Of a DNA stretch of 64,000 nucleotides, positions 45,472-53,951 are shown in pieces. Made by a program: the position numbers and the translations under genes. A model generated the notes under the pieces. The model was not told the DNA's origin and made no database searches. It saw nothing but the letters and a program-made list of their open reading frames with translations. How positions within the stretch are numbered: position 1 is the first letter of the stretch; each line of letters starts with the position of its first letter. Source of the DNA: Muribaculaceae bacterium (lineage in GTDB: Bacteria; Bacteroidota; Bacteroidia; Bacteroidales; Muribaculaceae); contig JAGCCU010000035.1 in the NCBI GenBank assembly GCA_017651515.1, positions 1 to 64,000 of the forward strand. Reading direction: 5' to 3'.

Positions 45472-46046
45472 AAACGCGCGTTCTCATAGCTGAGCCAAGC
45501 GAAATCATCGTTGCAGGTCTCGTGCAACTGCTGTCGGAGGTTTCAAGGTTCAAAATCCTCGACCCTGTCACCGACGCATCGATGCTCGACGAGAGAATCA
45601 TTGCATCGAAACCCGACGTGGTGATCGTGAATGCAACGCTCGTGCCGTCGGCCGCATCAGTCCGTACTGACCGAAACATATCGGTAATAGCTCTTGTATA
45701 TCAATATGTGGAACAACTGCATCTGCGGAGATTCGATGCCGTGATCGACATTCGCGAAAGCCGCGCCTCGATAGTCGAAACAATTATCGAAGCAACAAAG
45801 ACGCAGACGCAACACGACGGTGACAACACAACCAACTACGAACTGTCGAAGCGAGAGACGGCGGTGCTTGTGCTGGTTGCCAAAGGCCTCACCAACAAGG
45901 AAATTGCCGAACAACTCAATGTATCGCCACACACAGTGATGAGCCATCGCAAGAACATCGTTCACAAGACTGGCATAAAGAGTGTAGCAGGCCTAACGGT
46001 ATATGCCATGCTCAACAACCTCATTGACGAGAGCACGCTGCTGTGA
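45468..46046 (+). CDS. LuxR/NarL-type regulator with pseudo-receiver domain
   Basis: 192 residues. The C-terminal GerE/LuxR helix-turn-helix is clear (LSKRETAVLVLVAKGLTNKE then IAEQLNVSPHTVMSHRKNI). The N-terminal 110 residues resemble a response-regulator receiver, but the phospho-acceptor position holds Asn55 (VVIVNATLV) and the acidic pair at the top of strand 1 is mostly lost (IAEPSE). It may therefore respond to protein contact rather than phosphorylation. It is coupled by an ATGA overlap to the hemerythrin gene, which could supply its signal. Confidence 0.82.
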   Translation: MKTRVLIAEPSEIIVAGLVQLLSEVSRFKILDPVTDASMLDERIIASKPDVVIVNATLVPSAASVRTDRNISVIALVYQYVEQLHLRRFDAVIDIRESRASIVETIIEATKTQTQHDGDNTTNYELSKRETAVLVLVAKGLTNKEIAEQLNVSPHTVMSHRKNIVHKTGIKSVAGLTVYAMLNNLIDESTLL

Positions 46047-46083
46047 TAATAAGATAACTGACAACTAATTACTGACAACTGAC

Positions 46084-46827
46084 ATGATACGTTCACTCAA
46101 CAGCTTCGGAAACTATTGCATGTTTCTATGGCGCACCATAGGCATTCCGGAAAAATGGCGCGAATTCATCAAGCGCTATCTGAACGAAATGACAAAACTG
46201 GGCATTGACTCAATACCCCTCATTATCATCGTTTCGCTTTTCATTGGCTCGCTCTGCACGATTCTCATCAAGCTGAACATAACTAACCCGTTGCTTCCAC
46301 GCTATGCCGTAGGTATGACAACACGAGAAATTATCCTGCTGGAGTTCTCGTCTTCTATCCTATGTCTAATCTTGTCGGGCAAAATAGGAAGCAACATCGC
46401 CAGCGAAATAGGTACAATGCGGGTCACCGAGCAGATTGATGCCCTCGACATCATGGGCATCAACTCGGCCAATTTCCTCGTCATGCCCAAGATTGCTGGA
46501 CTAGTGACCATAATGCCGTTTCTGGTTATCATATGCATGGGGACTAGCCTCTTTGGAGGTTACCTGATTTGCGTTCTTACAGGCATCGTGAGCACCGACA
46601 CATATATCTATGGCATTCAGACGATGTTCATCGAATGGTATGTGTGGTTTGCGCTCATCAAGTCGTTATTCTTCGCATTTATCATATCCAGCATATCGGC
46701 CTATTATGGCTATACAGTCCAGGGCGGTTCGACCGATGTCGGCAAGGCCAGCACTGACGCAGTAGTGATGAGCAACATCATGATTCTGCTTGTTGACGTT
46801 GTCCTTACCAAACTGATGCTCCAATAA
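46084..46827 (+). CDS. mlaE: MlaE-family ABC transporter permease
   Basis: 247 residues with five or six membrane segments. The MlaE permease signature runs through LIIIVSLFIGSL, EFSSSILCLILSGKIGSNIA, SEIGTMRVTEQIDALDIMGI and NFLVMPKIAGLV. It moves phospholipids between the inner and outer membranes as part of an Mla-type system. The ATP-binding partner is 26 bp downstream. No MCE-domain (MlaD) gene lies beside them in this window. Confidence 0.92.
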   Translation: MIRSLNSFGNYCMFLWRTIGIPEKWREFIKRYLNEMTKLGIDSIPLIIIVSLFIGSLCTILIKLNITNPLLPRYAVGMTTREIILLEFSSSILCLILSGKIGSNIASEIGTMRVTEQIDALDIMGINSANFLVMPKIAGLVTIMPFLVIICMGTSLFGGYLICVLTGIVSTDTYIYGIQTMFIEWYVWFALIKSLFFAFIISSISAYYGYTVQGGSTDVGKASTDAVVMSNIMILLVDVVLTKLMLQ

Positions 46828-46853
46828 CAAAGAACCTAAAACCAACAACAATA

Positions 46854-47648
46854 ATGATAGAAGTAAAAGGTGTAGAGAAATACTTTGACGAAGAAGGTGG
46901 TCGCCGGCAGGTGCTCTATGACATCAATGCCAAATTCTATGACGGCAAGACAAACCTTATTATCGGTCAGAGCGGATCGGGAAAGACCGTGCTCGTCAAG
47001 AACATCGTGGGATTATTCAAACCCGACAAGGGTCAAATCCTCTACGATGGACGCGATATTACGGCCATGGACAGAAAACAACTCAAGGAATTGCGTAACG
47101 AAATCGGGATGCTTTTTCAGGGTTCTGCACTTTTCGACAGCGAGACTGTAATGGGAAATGTCATGTTCCCTCTTAAGATGTTCTCTTCAATGTCGGCCGA
47201 AGAGCAGCGTGACAGGGCTCAGTTCTGCATCGACCGCGTGAACCTCACGGGCAGCGAGAACAAATTTCCGAGCGAGCTGTCAGGAGGTATGCAGAAACGA
47301 GCCGCCATTGCACGTGCCATCGCATTGAATCCACGCTATCTGTTCTGCGACGAGCCAAACTCCGGACTCGACCCCAAGACGTCGATAGTAATTGACGAGC
47401 TGTTAAGTGACATCACTCACGACTTCGGAATCACCACTATCATCAACACCCACGACATGAACTCAGTGATGGGAATTGGCGAGAACATCGTCTTCATCAA
47501 CAAGGGACACGTAGGATGGACTGGAAACAAAGACGAGATTTATAACGTGGACAATGACGACCTCAACAACTTCGTATATGCCACCGACTTGTTTCGTGAT
47601 GTTCGTAAGTACCGACGCGAACACGGCTACAAACCCACAAGACTATAA
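46854..47648 (+). CDS. mlaF: MlaF-like ABC transporter ATP-binding protein
   Basis: 264 residues. Walker A GQSGSGKTVLVKN, ABC signature LSGGMQKRAAIARAI, Walker B LFCDEPNSGLDP and the H-loop INTHDMNS are all present. It energises the MlaE permease encoded just upstream. A secreted dockerin-tail protein follows 24 bp later, whose relation to lipid transport is unclear. Confidence 0.92.
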   Translation: MIEVKGVEKYFDEEGGRRQVLYDINAKFYDGKTNLIIGQSGSGKTVLVKNIVGLFKPDKGQILYDGRDITAMDRKQLKELRNEIGMLFQGSALFDSETVMGNVMFPLKMFSSMSAEEQRDRAQFCIDRVNLTGSENKFPSELSGGMQKRAAIARAIALNPRYLFCDEPNSGLDPKTSIVIDELLSDITHDFGITTIINTHDMNSVMGIGENIVFINKGHVGWTGNKDEIYNVDNDDLNNFVYATDLFRDVRKYRREHGYKPTRL

Positions 47649-47672
47649 TACATAACCTAAAATACAACCATT

Positions 47673-49091
47673 ATGAAGAAATTATTACTGACAGCCCTTT
47701 TAGCCATAGCCAGTTCTACCGTCGCCTGGTCGCTGACAACCGATGGACAGACCTATGAGCCAGTTAACGACATCAAAATTGTCAATCAATGGATCCTTGA
47801 CCGTGTACACACTCAGGCGGAGTACCTGGATTCTCCCATCAACAACACAAACTGTCGCACAGCGACCTTGCTCAACGGTATTATCTACGTGGGACACAGC
47901 GGGTTCGGACAAGCATACGTCGATGGAGACACAGTACCCATCAGCACCGCTGTTCTCCATCGTTTCAGCGTTGCCGACGGTACACAGCTTCCCGATCTAG
48001 AACTCACCTACGACGGATTGCCCTACGGCGGACTGCTGGCGGTTACAAGCATCGGACACGACGACTTCGGGCATCTGTGGGTGGCTCCAGTGACCAGTAC
48101 TTCAGTTGAAACCGTTCCAGTATATATAGTAAACGTAGAAACTGGCGAACTCACACTTGTCAACCGTATGCCAAAAGGAAACGACATGCAACGAACCGAT
48201 TATCTTGACGTGATGGGCGACCTTACGCTCGAAGAAGCCGAATGCAACGTGATGACTGTCGCCAACTCATCAAATGAGCCTGGATTTCCAACAGTATACC
48301 GATGGCATGCCGACCAAGGCAGCGACTCATGGGAAGGCGGCTTCGAAGGAGACACATATATCTTTATCACATCATTCTTCCCTGATTACAACACCGGCTT
48401 CAGCCTTGCACCCATCGTGAAGATGATGCACGGCATTGACGAAGATACATACTACTCAGGAGAATGGTTCTACATCGATGCACACAACGCGGCACCAGTA
48501 GTCTATGACGTAAGCGGTTATATTATGGACAACTTTGAACTCGTGGACGAAGATCTGAAACCTCTTGATTCTCCCAACGGATGTAACGAGTTCACACTTG
48601 ACGGACGCCATTTCTTCGTCTATGCTATGGCCGACATGCACGGAGACAACAGTTTCTGCCAGGCAAACATCTGTGAATTGGGTGGTGGAGACGATGCAAC
48701 TTTCGAAGGCATGACAAAATACTGGCAGATTCCCGCCGACGGCCTCGGTAATATCAATGATGGAGGTCTGCGAGTGCATTGTTTCGACGTCGAAAAGAGC
48801 ATCGAAGACGGTGAAGAAGTCATAACCCTGCTGACTTTCAAGTCATACAATGGAATGGCCGTATATAAGATCGGCAAAAACGTTGGACAGGATAACCCAC
48901 AGCCCAACTACCCAACCGGTGATGTTGACGGCAGCGGAATAGTAGATGTTGAAGACGTCAATGCCGCCATTAACATTATCCTCAAGCTCAAGACCGCAGC
49001 CGATTACCCAGGCAATGCCGATCTTGACGGCAGCGGAATAATAGACGTGGAAGACGTCAATGCTATGATAAACATCATTCTAAAGCTATAA
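47673..49091 (+). CDS. Secreted protein of unknown function with dockerin-like tail
   Basis: 472 residues. The signal peptide is MKKLLLTALLAIASSTVAWS. The body (about 25-395) is beta-rich and reads like repeated propeller blades, with segments such as GIIYVGHSGFGQAY, DDFGHLWVAPVTST and DGRHFFVYAMADM; I do not recognise a named family. The last 65 residues hold two dockerin-like repeats (DVDGSGIVDVEDVN, DLDGSGIIDVEDVN), each followed by an INIIL helix. No promoter is evident, so it may be cotranscribed with mlaEF. Confidence 0.75.
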   Translation: MKKLLLTALLAIASSTVAWSLTTDGQTYEPVNDIKIVNQWILDRVHTQAEYLDSPINNTNCRTATLLNGIIYVGHSGFGQAYVDGDTVPISTAVLHRFSVADGTQLPDLELTYDGLPYGGLLAVTSIGHDDFGHLWVAPVTSTSVETVPVYIVNVETGELTLVNRMPKGNDMQRTDYLDVMGDLTLEEAECNVMTVANSSNEPGFPTVYRWHADQGSDSWEGGFEGDTYIFITSFFPDYNTGFSLAPIVKMMHGIDEDTYYSGEWFYIDAHNAAPVVYDVSGYIMDNFELVDEDLKPLDSPNGCNEFTLDGRHFFVYAMADMHGDNSFCQANICELGGGDDATFEGMTKYWQIPADGLGNINDGGLRVHCFDVEKSIEDGEEVITLLTFKSYNGMAVYKIGKNVGQDNPQPNYPTGDVDGSGIVDVEDVNAAINIILKLKTAADYPGNADLDGSGIIDVEDVNAMINIILKL

Positions 49092-49121
49092 TCCCTCAGA
49101 ACAACAATCCATAACATATAA

Positions 49122-49157
49122 AACGTCGGCTCTATCAGGTAGAGCCGACGTTATTTT
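49122..49157. terminator. Bidirectional hairpin terminator
   Basis: AACGTCGGCTCTA pairs TAGAGCCGACGTT (13 bp) around a 5-nt loop, followed by ATTTT. It separates two convergent dockerin-tail genes. Confidence 0.85.
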
Positions 49158-49174
49158 CAGTATTCAGTCCTATA

Positions 49175-52100
49175 TCAATCCTCTTTATTCAGGATAATAT
49201 TTATAATGATATTTACGTCCGAGACGTCAACCACACCGTTTCCATCAAGATCGGCAAGGGACGCAACAGCGGGATCATTATTCTTTTTAAGAATGACATT
49301 GATGGCTATGTTCACGTCTGTCACATCTACGATGAGATCGCCGTTAAGGTCGCCACGCAATGTCTCTGCATCAATGTTGCGATAGAAGAACACGGCATCG
49401 AAGTTGAGGGGTGTGCCCTGAACGCCGCCACTGAGTAATGCCACCACATTTCCGGTATAATTAGTTGGATTGTCGAATACAGGGTTAGCGCGTGCAATGA
49501 TTTCACTGTATGGAATGTCAAGTGAGTACCATTCTCCGTCACGCTTGAAGTCACCCAACAGACCAATGACGTTGTTCCCATCCACAAATGGAGTGTTGCC
49601 CACGGCAAAGCTGGCATTACCCACTCTCACGGAGTGGGTGGCATGTACATCGGCATCATTGCCCTTAAAGGCGATGTGCAGATAGTAGCTGTCGTCAAGC
49701 ATCGACAAGTCTTTACCCGTTCCACTAGATGCAAAGCCGAGTCCGGACCAGCCAGCAGAGCCTACCTTATAGGCATTGTAGCCCTCGTTTTGGCCGAATG
49801 AATTCACACCATCTGATGCGACTGATGTATAAGTGCCTTCCCAAACCCACAGGAAGTGGTTCGCGTCGTTGGGACGATAGTCGGCCAAAAGATTGTTTCC
49901 AATTGCTTGCTTCTCATTTTCACCCAATGATACAAGTACATAGTCTTTATGTGCACTCAGGTCGAAGGTGGGATTGCCATCATCGTCTAGCGACTTGCTG
50001 CCATATTGACCCAGTTCGGGATCATAGTCAGTCTGCGAGCCTTCGTCGCTGTGTCGCTTGTAGAAGAAGATGTTGTCAAATTGCAACATCGCGCCCTCAT
50101 TGCCGCCGCTCAAGAAAGAGATTACATTGCCCTTGTAGGCCGATTCACCACCATCGCCACTGAAGGGATTGCCTGCCATTGCACGGATGACCGAGAATGG
50201 AATGTCGAAACTGTACCATTTGCCATCGCGCTTGAAGTCGCCCAGCATCACAGGTCCAGTGGTGCTGTTGCCAATTACAAACTGCGCTGAGCCCACACCA
50301 ACCGTGTGGTTAGTATGTGCTATGATATCATTGCCGCGCATAGCAAAATGCAGGTAATAACTATCGTCAAGCATCGATAGGTCTTTGCCGACAGCTGTTC
50401 CCGCAGCATTAGTCGAGGCATATCCCAATCCTGACCAGCCCACCGAGTTCACAGTGTAACTGTTGTAAGGTTCATTAAGTCCGAAGGAATTAACTCCTTC
50501 TGAAGTTTGAGCAGTATAAGTACCTTCCCAGATATAAAGGAAGTTATTTATCTCATCCACACTATAGTCAGCGAGAATGGAGTCGCCCATCTGGTCGATT
50601 ACACCCTGGCTGGCACCTATAATCACATAGTCGTAACCATCCTCAAAGTCAAATGTAGATTGTCCGAGACCATCGAGTGAGAGTGATGCATACTGTCCTA
50701 TTTGGGTGGTTTCGTCAGTTGTGGGCGGATTGGTGTCGACATTTGGATTCTTGTAGAAGAAGACGTTGTCAAACTGTAGTGATGCGCCCGACACACCGCC
50801 ACTGAGTACGGCAAACACATTGCTCATGAAATTTGAAGCGGTAGTTCCGAACAGTGGGGTGGCAATGGCTTTGAGCACGCTCACTGGAATGTCAAATGAG
50901 CACCAGCGTCCGTCACGTTTGAAATCGCCCAGGATTGGCAGTTGATTGCCATTGTTAATGAATGCGGAATTGCCAATGGTAAATGATGCACTGCCAATCA
51001 GTATGGCGTGATTGACGTGCATCAGGTGATCGGTGCCACGCATTGCGAAATGAAGGATGTAGCCGTCCTCATCGAGTATGGTCAAGTCTTTGCCTGTACC
51101 TTCAGAAGCGTAACCCAGTCCTGACCAGCCTGAATTGTTTACGGTATAGCTATTGTAGCCTTCGGTCAGACCAAAAGAGTTGACACCTTCGGTCTCATGT
51201 GACGTATAAGTGTTTTCCCAAATCCACAGAAAGTTGGTCACGTCATCTACGTTGTAGTCGGCACGGATTCTGTCACCCATTTGATCCCTCACGCCTTGGC
51301 TTGTACCTATGAGTACATAATCGTAGGAGTTTTCAAAGTCAAAGGTCGAGTGTCCGTTTTCGTCCAATGACAGGCTTCCATAACGACCCAGTTCGGTAGT
51401 TGTATCTTCAGGTATTTCCGGGTCTTCACCACCTTCACTGCCACCAGGAATGATATAGTCCTTCTCGTCTGGTTTCTGATATACTCGCACGTAATCCACC
51501 TTCATAATTTTCTCATTGTTGTTGCTCAGTGCAGTGATGCCACTAGCATCGTATATGCCTGGTATGGTGCCCCCCACCGCCACGTTGAACAACAAGAAGA
51601 ACTGTTTGTGGAAATAGTTGCCTGGAGAATTCTGTTGCGATGTATCGTCGATGTTCATCTCAAAATATGGCGATGCGGCATCATCGAGATACATAGAAAT
51701 TTTGTTTTCGTCCCACACAAGTGTGAAGAGATGATAGTTGCCGTCTTGAATGCTATAAGATGCCGTTGTGTTGTTACCATACATTGGGTGCTGGCCGTTG
51801 GTGTAAGGTCCCCAATGCAGTGCGCTGATGAAGAAACGATCTTGTGTTCCGGCGCTGATTCCTCCGCTACCGCCGGCTTCCAACACGTCAATCTCACCGC
51901 AGTATGGCCATCCAGTCCCTGTGCTCATGTCATTACCCATCAGCCAGAAGGCTGGCCACAGACCATTGGCGGTTGAAGGTAGCATGATGCTAGCTTGGAT
52001 AATACCGTGCTTGAACGCTGCCTTGCCCATGGAATTGATTCGTCCGGAAGTGAACGATCTTCCTTGGTAATTCTGTCTTCGCGCCGTGATTTGCAGTGCG

Positions 52101-52327
52101 CCATCGGCTACGCTCACATTGTTGGCAGTGTAATATTGCAACTCATTGTTGCCTCCACCATCACCATTCACTTCAACGTTCCACACAGCAGTGTTGAGTG
52201 ATGTTCCGTCAAACTCGTCGCTGAACACCAATTCGTAATCATCGAGCGATGGGGCGCGGTTAAGCCATTGCGCACTTGCTGACAGCGACATTGCCGCAAC
52301 AGCGATAAAGAGAAATCTTTTATTCAT
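49175..52327 (-). CDS. Multidomain secreted GH16 glucanase with dockerin-like tail
   Basis: 1,050 residues; ATG 52327 gives the signal peptide MNKRFLFIAVAAMSLSASAQ, while an upstream extension crosses the promoter and is rejected. Residues 25-290 are a GH16 laminarinase-like beta-jelly-roll with the catalytic motif GEIDVLE (Glu145 and Glu150), plus ELQYYTANNV, WPAFWLMG and KVDYVRVYQ. Then follow three tandem repeats of about 220 residues (near 310-530, 541-760, 769-985) with GQY/GRYGS...LD, GVNSFG, GWSGLGYAS, GKDLSMLDD, LGDFKRDG and LQFDNVFFY. They may be carbohydrate-binding, but I cannot assign them. Two dockerin-like repeats end the protein. It probably cuts beta-1,3 or mixed-linkage glucans outside the cell. 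Confidence 0.9.
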   Translation of the reverse strand: MNKRFLFIAVAAMSLSASAQWLNRAPSLDDYELVFSDEFDGTSLNTAVWNVEVNGDGGGNNELQYYTANNVSVADGALQITARRQNYQGRSFTSGRINSMGKAAFKHGIIQASIMLPSTANGLWPAFWLMGNDMSTGTGWPYCGEIDVLEAGGSGGISAGTQDRFFISALHWGPYTNGQHPMYGNNTTASYSIQDGNYHLFTLVWDENKISMYLDDAASPYFEMNIDDTSQQNSPGNYFHKQFFLLFNVAVGGTIPGIYDASGITALSNNNEKIMKVDYVRVYQKPDEKDYIIPGGSEGGEDPEIPEDTTTELGRYGSLSLDENGHSTFDFENSYDYVLIGTSQGVRDQMGDRIRADYNVDDVTNFLWIWENTYTSHETEGVNSFGLTEGYNSYTVNNSGWSGLGYASEGTGKDLTILDEDGYILHFAMRGTDHLMHVNHAILIGSASFTIGNSAFINNGNQLPILGDFKRDGRWCSFDIPVSVLKAIATPLFGTTASNFMSNVFAVLSGGVSGASLQFDNVFFYKNPNVDTNPPTTDETTQIGQYASLSLDGLGQSTFDFEDGYDYVIIGASQGVIDQMGDSILADYSVDEINNFLYIWEGTYTAQTSEGVNSFGLNEPYNSYTVNSVGWSGLGYASTNAAGTAVGKDLSMLDDSYYLHFAMRGNDIIAHTNHTVGVGSAQFVIGNSTTGPVMLGDFKRDGKWYSFDIPFSVIRAMAGNPFSGDGGESAYKGNVISFLSGGNEGAMLQFDNIFFYKRHSDEGSQTDYDPELGQYGSKSLDDDGNPTFDLSAHKDYVLVSLGENEKQAIGNNLLADYRPNDANHFLWVWEGTYTSVASDGVNSFGQNEGYNAYKVGSAGWSGLGFASSGTGKDLSMLDDSYYLHIAFKGNDADVHATHSVRVGNASFAVGNTPFVDGNNVIGLLGDFKRDGEWYSLDIPYSEIIARANPVFDNPTNYTGNVVALLSGGVQGTPLNFDAVFFYRNIDAETLRGDLNGDLIVDVTDVNIAINVILKKNNDPAVASLADLDGNGVVDVSDVNIIINIILNKED
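49378..50023 (-). repeat. GH16 protein internal repeat, unit 3
   Basis: About 215 residues from LGQYGSKSLD to LNFDAVFFYR, immediately before the dockerin-like tail. Confidence 0.8.
50050..50706 (-). repeat. GH16 protein internal repeat, unit 2
   Basis: About 219 residues from IGQYASLSLD to LQFDNIFFYK. The closest DNA match to unit 3 is around the SMLDDSYYLHFAMRGND segment, where the units are nearly identical. Confidence 0.8.
50745..51402 (-). repeat. GH16 protein internal repeat, unit 1
   Basis: Encodes about 219 residues from LGRYGSLSLD to LQFDNVFFYK; same motif order as units 2 and 3. Boundaries are approximate. Confidence 0.8.
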
Positions 52328-52355
52328 GATTGATGTTGTTAATAATTTGCCGTTG

Positions 52356-52385
52356 CAAAGATAGCTATAAAAAAGGCTCTCACAA
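52356..52385 (-). promoter_or_regulatory. Promoter of GH16 gene
   Basis: On the minus strand TTG (52383-52385), 19 bp, TATCTTTG (52356-52363), 29 bp from the ATG. Confidence 0.75.
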
Positions 52386-52485
52386 GTTTTTACTGAAGAT
52401 TTATCACTAAAACCACCTATTTCAAGTAGCAATTGCTTTTCAACAAATCGGTTGAAGGCAAAATACACTAAATGAAATTCAATAG

Positions 52486-52516
52486 TTGCATCATTTAACA
52501 ATAAGTGGTATTTTTG
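52486..52516 (+). promoter_or_regulatory. Promoter of MBOAT-SGNH pair
   Basis: TTG (52486-52488), 20 bp, TATTTTTG (52509-52516). It places the start of transcription downstream of the upstream-most possible start codon, so the ATG at 52547 is the true start. Confidence 0.78.
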
Positions 52517-52546
52517 CAACTTGATTATTATGGCAAGCATCGAATA

Positions 52547-53950
52547 ATGTCGTTTGTTTCTTTATACTTCATACTGTTTCTTCCCATCCTATGCATCACC
52601 TACTGGTTGTGTCCATTACGGTGGCGGAACTCTCTGCTGCTTGTCGCCAGTGTGTTGTTCTATATGCTTCCGCATCCGACCTATGGTGTAATGCTGGTGT
52701 GGGTTTGGGCTTCCAGCTATCTTGCAGTACGTTGGGTGTCAAGAGACAATCCACCACTTTCCCGATTGTGGGTCGGTGTTCTGGGAGTATTGCTGCCAAT
52801 GCTTTTCTTTAAGATAAAGGCACCTGTCGTAGACGCTTTTTTTCCACAAGGATTACCAACTGGCATTCCAGGCCTAAACTGGATTTTCCCGTTGGGCCTT
52901 TCATGCTATTCTTTGCAGGCCGTGAGTTTGATTATTGATGTCTATAAAGGTCGAACTCAGCGAGATCCGTCACTTGTCAATCACGCTCTATATGTCAGTT
53001 TCCTGCCTACGGTCACTTCTGGTCCCATATTGCATTCTACCGACCTCATGTGGCAAATCACCGCTAATCGTGGTGGATTTGACCGAGACATGGCCTTCAT
53101 TGGCACAAAACGATTAATCTGGGGGTTATTCTTGAAAGTGGTCGTTGCAGACCGTTTCGGGATTTATGTAAATGCCGTGCTGGGCCACAGCACACTTTAT
53201 AATTCCCCCACTGTCTTTATTGCTTTGTTATGCTATACAGTACAGATATATTGCGACTTCGCTGGATACTCTCAAATGGCAATTGGCACAGCCAACCTGC
53301 TTGGCTTTGATATGCCGGAGAACTTCCGACGCCCACTATTCTCCATGGGACTCAAAGAACTTTGGACACGATGGCACATCTCGCTGTCTTCTTGGCTTCG
53401 TGACTATGTCTACATTCCATTGGGCGGCAGCCGTTGCAAGACATGGCGGATGTGCCTGAACCTGTTGGCAACGTTTTCTGTGAGTGGAATGTGGCATGGC
53501 GTGCGTCTATCATATCTATGCTGGGGGCTGGGCAATGGACTTATGGTGATGCTGGAACATTTCCTTCCGTTAAAGCGTTGGCGAAGCAAACCCGTCATTA
53601 GAATCTTTTATTCTATATTAAGCATCTGTATAATGAGCCTACTTTTAGCATTCTTCTTCGATCATATAGAGCAATCCATTGACATCCTGAGAGTGTTGTT
53701 CACAAAAGGTTTTGACGGTGGATGGATAATGATTGATACAATCCGCACAAAAGCAACATTAATTGCCATGGCTGGAGGATTTGCAATAGTGGCTATGCGA
53801 GATATTTATGAGGAGTTCTTTCCTACTGCATTGGCATCATGGCATAAGGGGCGAAGTGCTGTGACGTTCATGTTCTACATAATCCTCATTATGCTTGTGC
53901 TTGTATTCGGTGTAATGGAAACCGGCCAGTTCATTTATTTGCGTTTTTAA
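52547..53950 (+). CDS. MBOAT-family O-acyltransferase (AlgI-like)
   Basis: 467 residues with about ten membrane segments. The MBOAT core is clear: YCDFAGYSQMAIGTANLLGF, PENFRRP, LWTRWHISLSSWLRDYVYIP and the catalytic histidine in SGMWHGVRLSYL. It transfers acetyl groups across the inner membrane to a surface or exported polysaccharide, working with the SGNH partner encoded 1 bp downstream. Confidence 0.92.
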   Translation: MSFVSLYFILFLPILCITYWLCPLRWRNSLLLVASVLFYMLPHPTYGVMLVWVWASSYLAVRWVSRDNPPLSRLWVGVLGVLLPMLFFKIKAPVVDAFFPQGLPTGIPGLNWIFPLGLSCYSLQAVSLIIDVYKGRTQRDPSLVNHALYVSFLPTVTSGPILHSTDLMWQITANRGGFDRDMAFIGTKRLIWGLFLKVVVADRFGIYVNAVLGHSTLYNSPTVFIALLCYTVQIYCDFAGYSQMAIGTANLLGFDMPENFRRPLFSMGLKELWTRWHISLSSWLRDYVYIPLGGSRCKTWRMCLNLLATFSVSGMWHGVRLSYLCWGLGNGLMVMLEHFLPLKRWRSKPVIRIFYSILSICIMSLLLAFFFDHIEQSIDILRVLFTKGFDGGWIMIDTIRTKATLIAMAGGFAIVAMRDIYEEFFPTALASWHKGRSAVTFMFYIILIMLVLVFGVMETGQFIYLRF

Positions 53951-53951
53951 T

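Noticed and set aside
52328..52540. 71-residue extension of the GH16 protein
   Set aside because: It would precede the promoter at 52356-52385 and hide the signal peptide that begins at 52327.
52505..52546. Upstream start for the MBOAT gene
   Set aside because: It overlaps the -7 box and so lies before the probable start of transcription.
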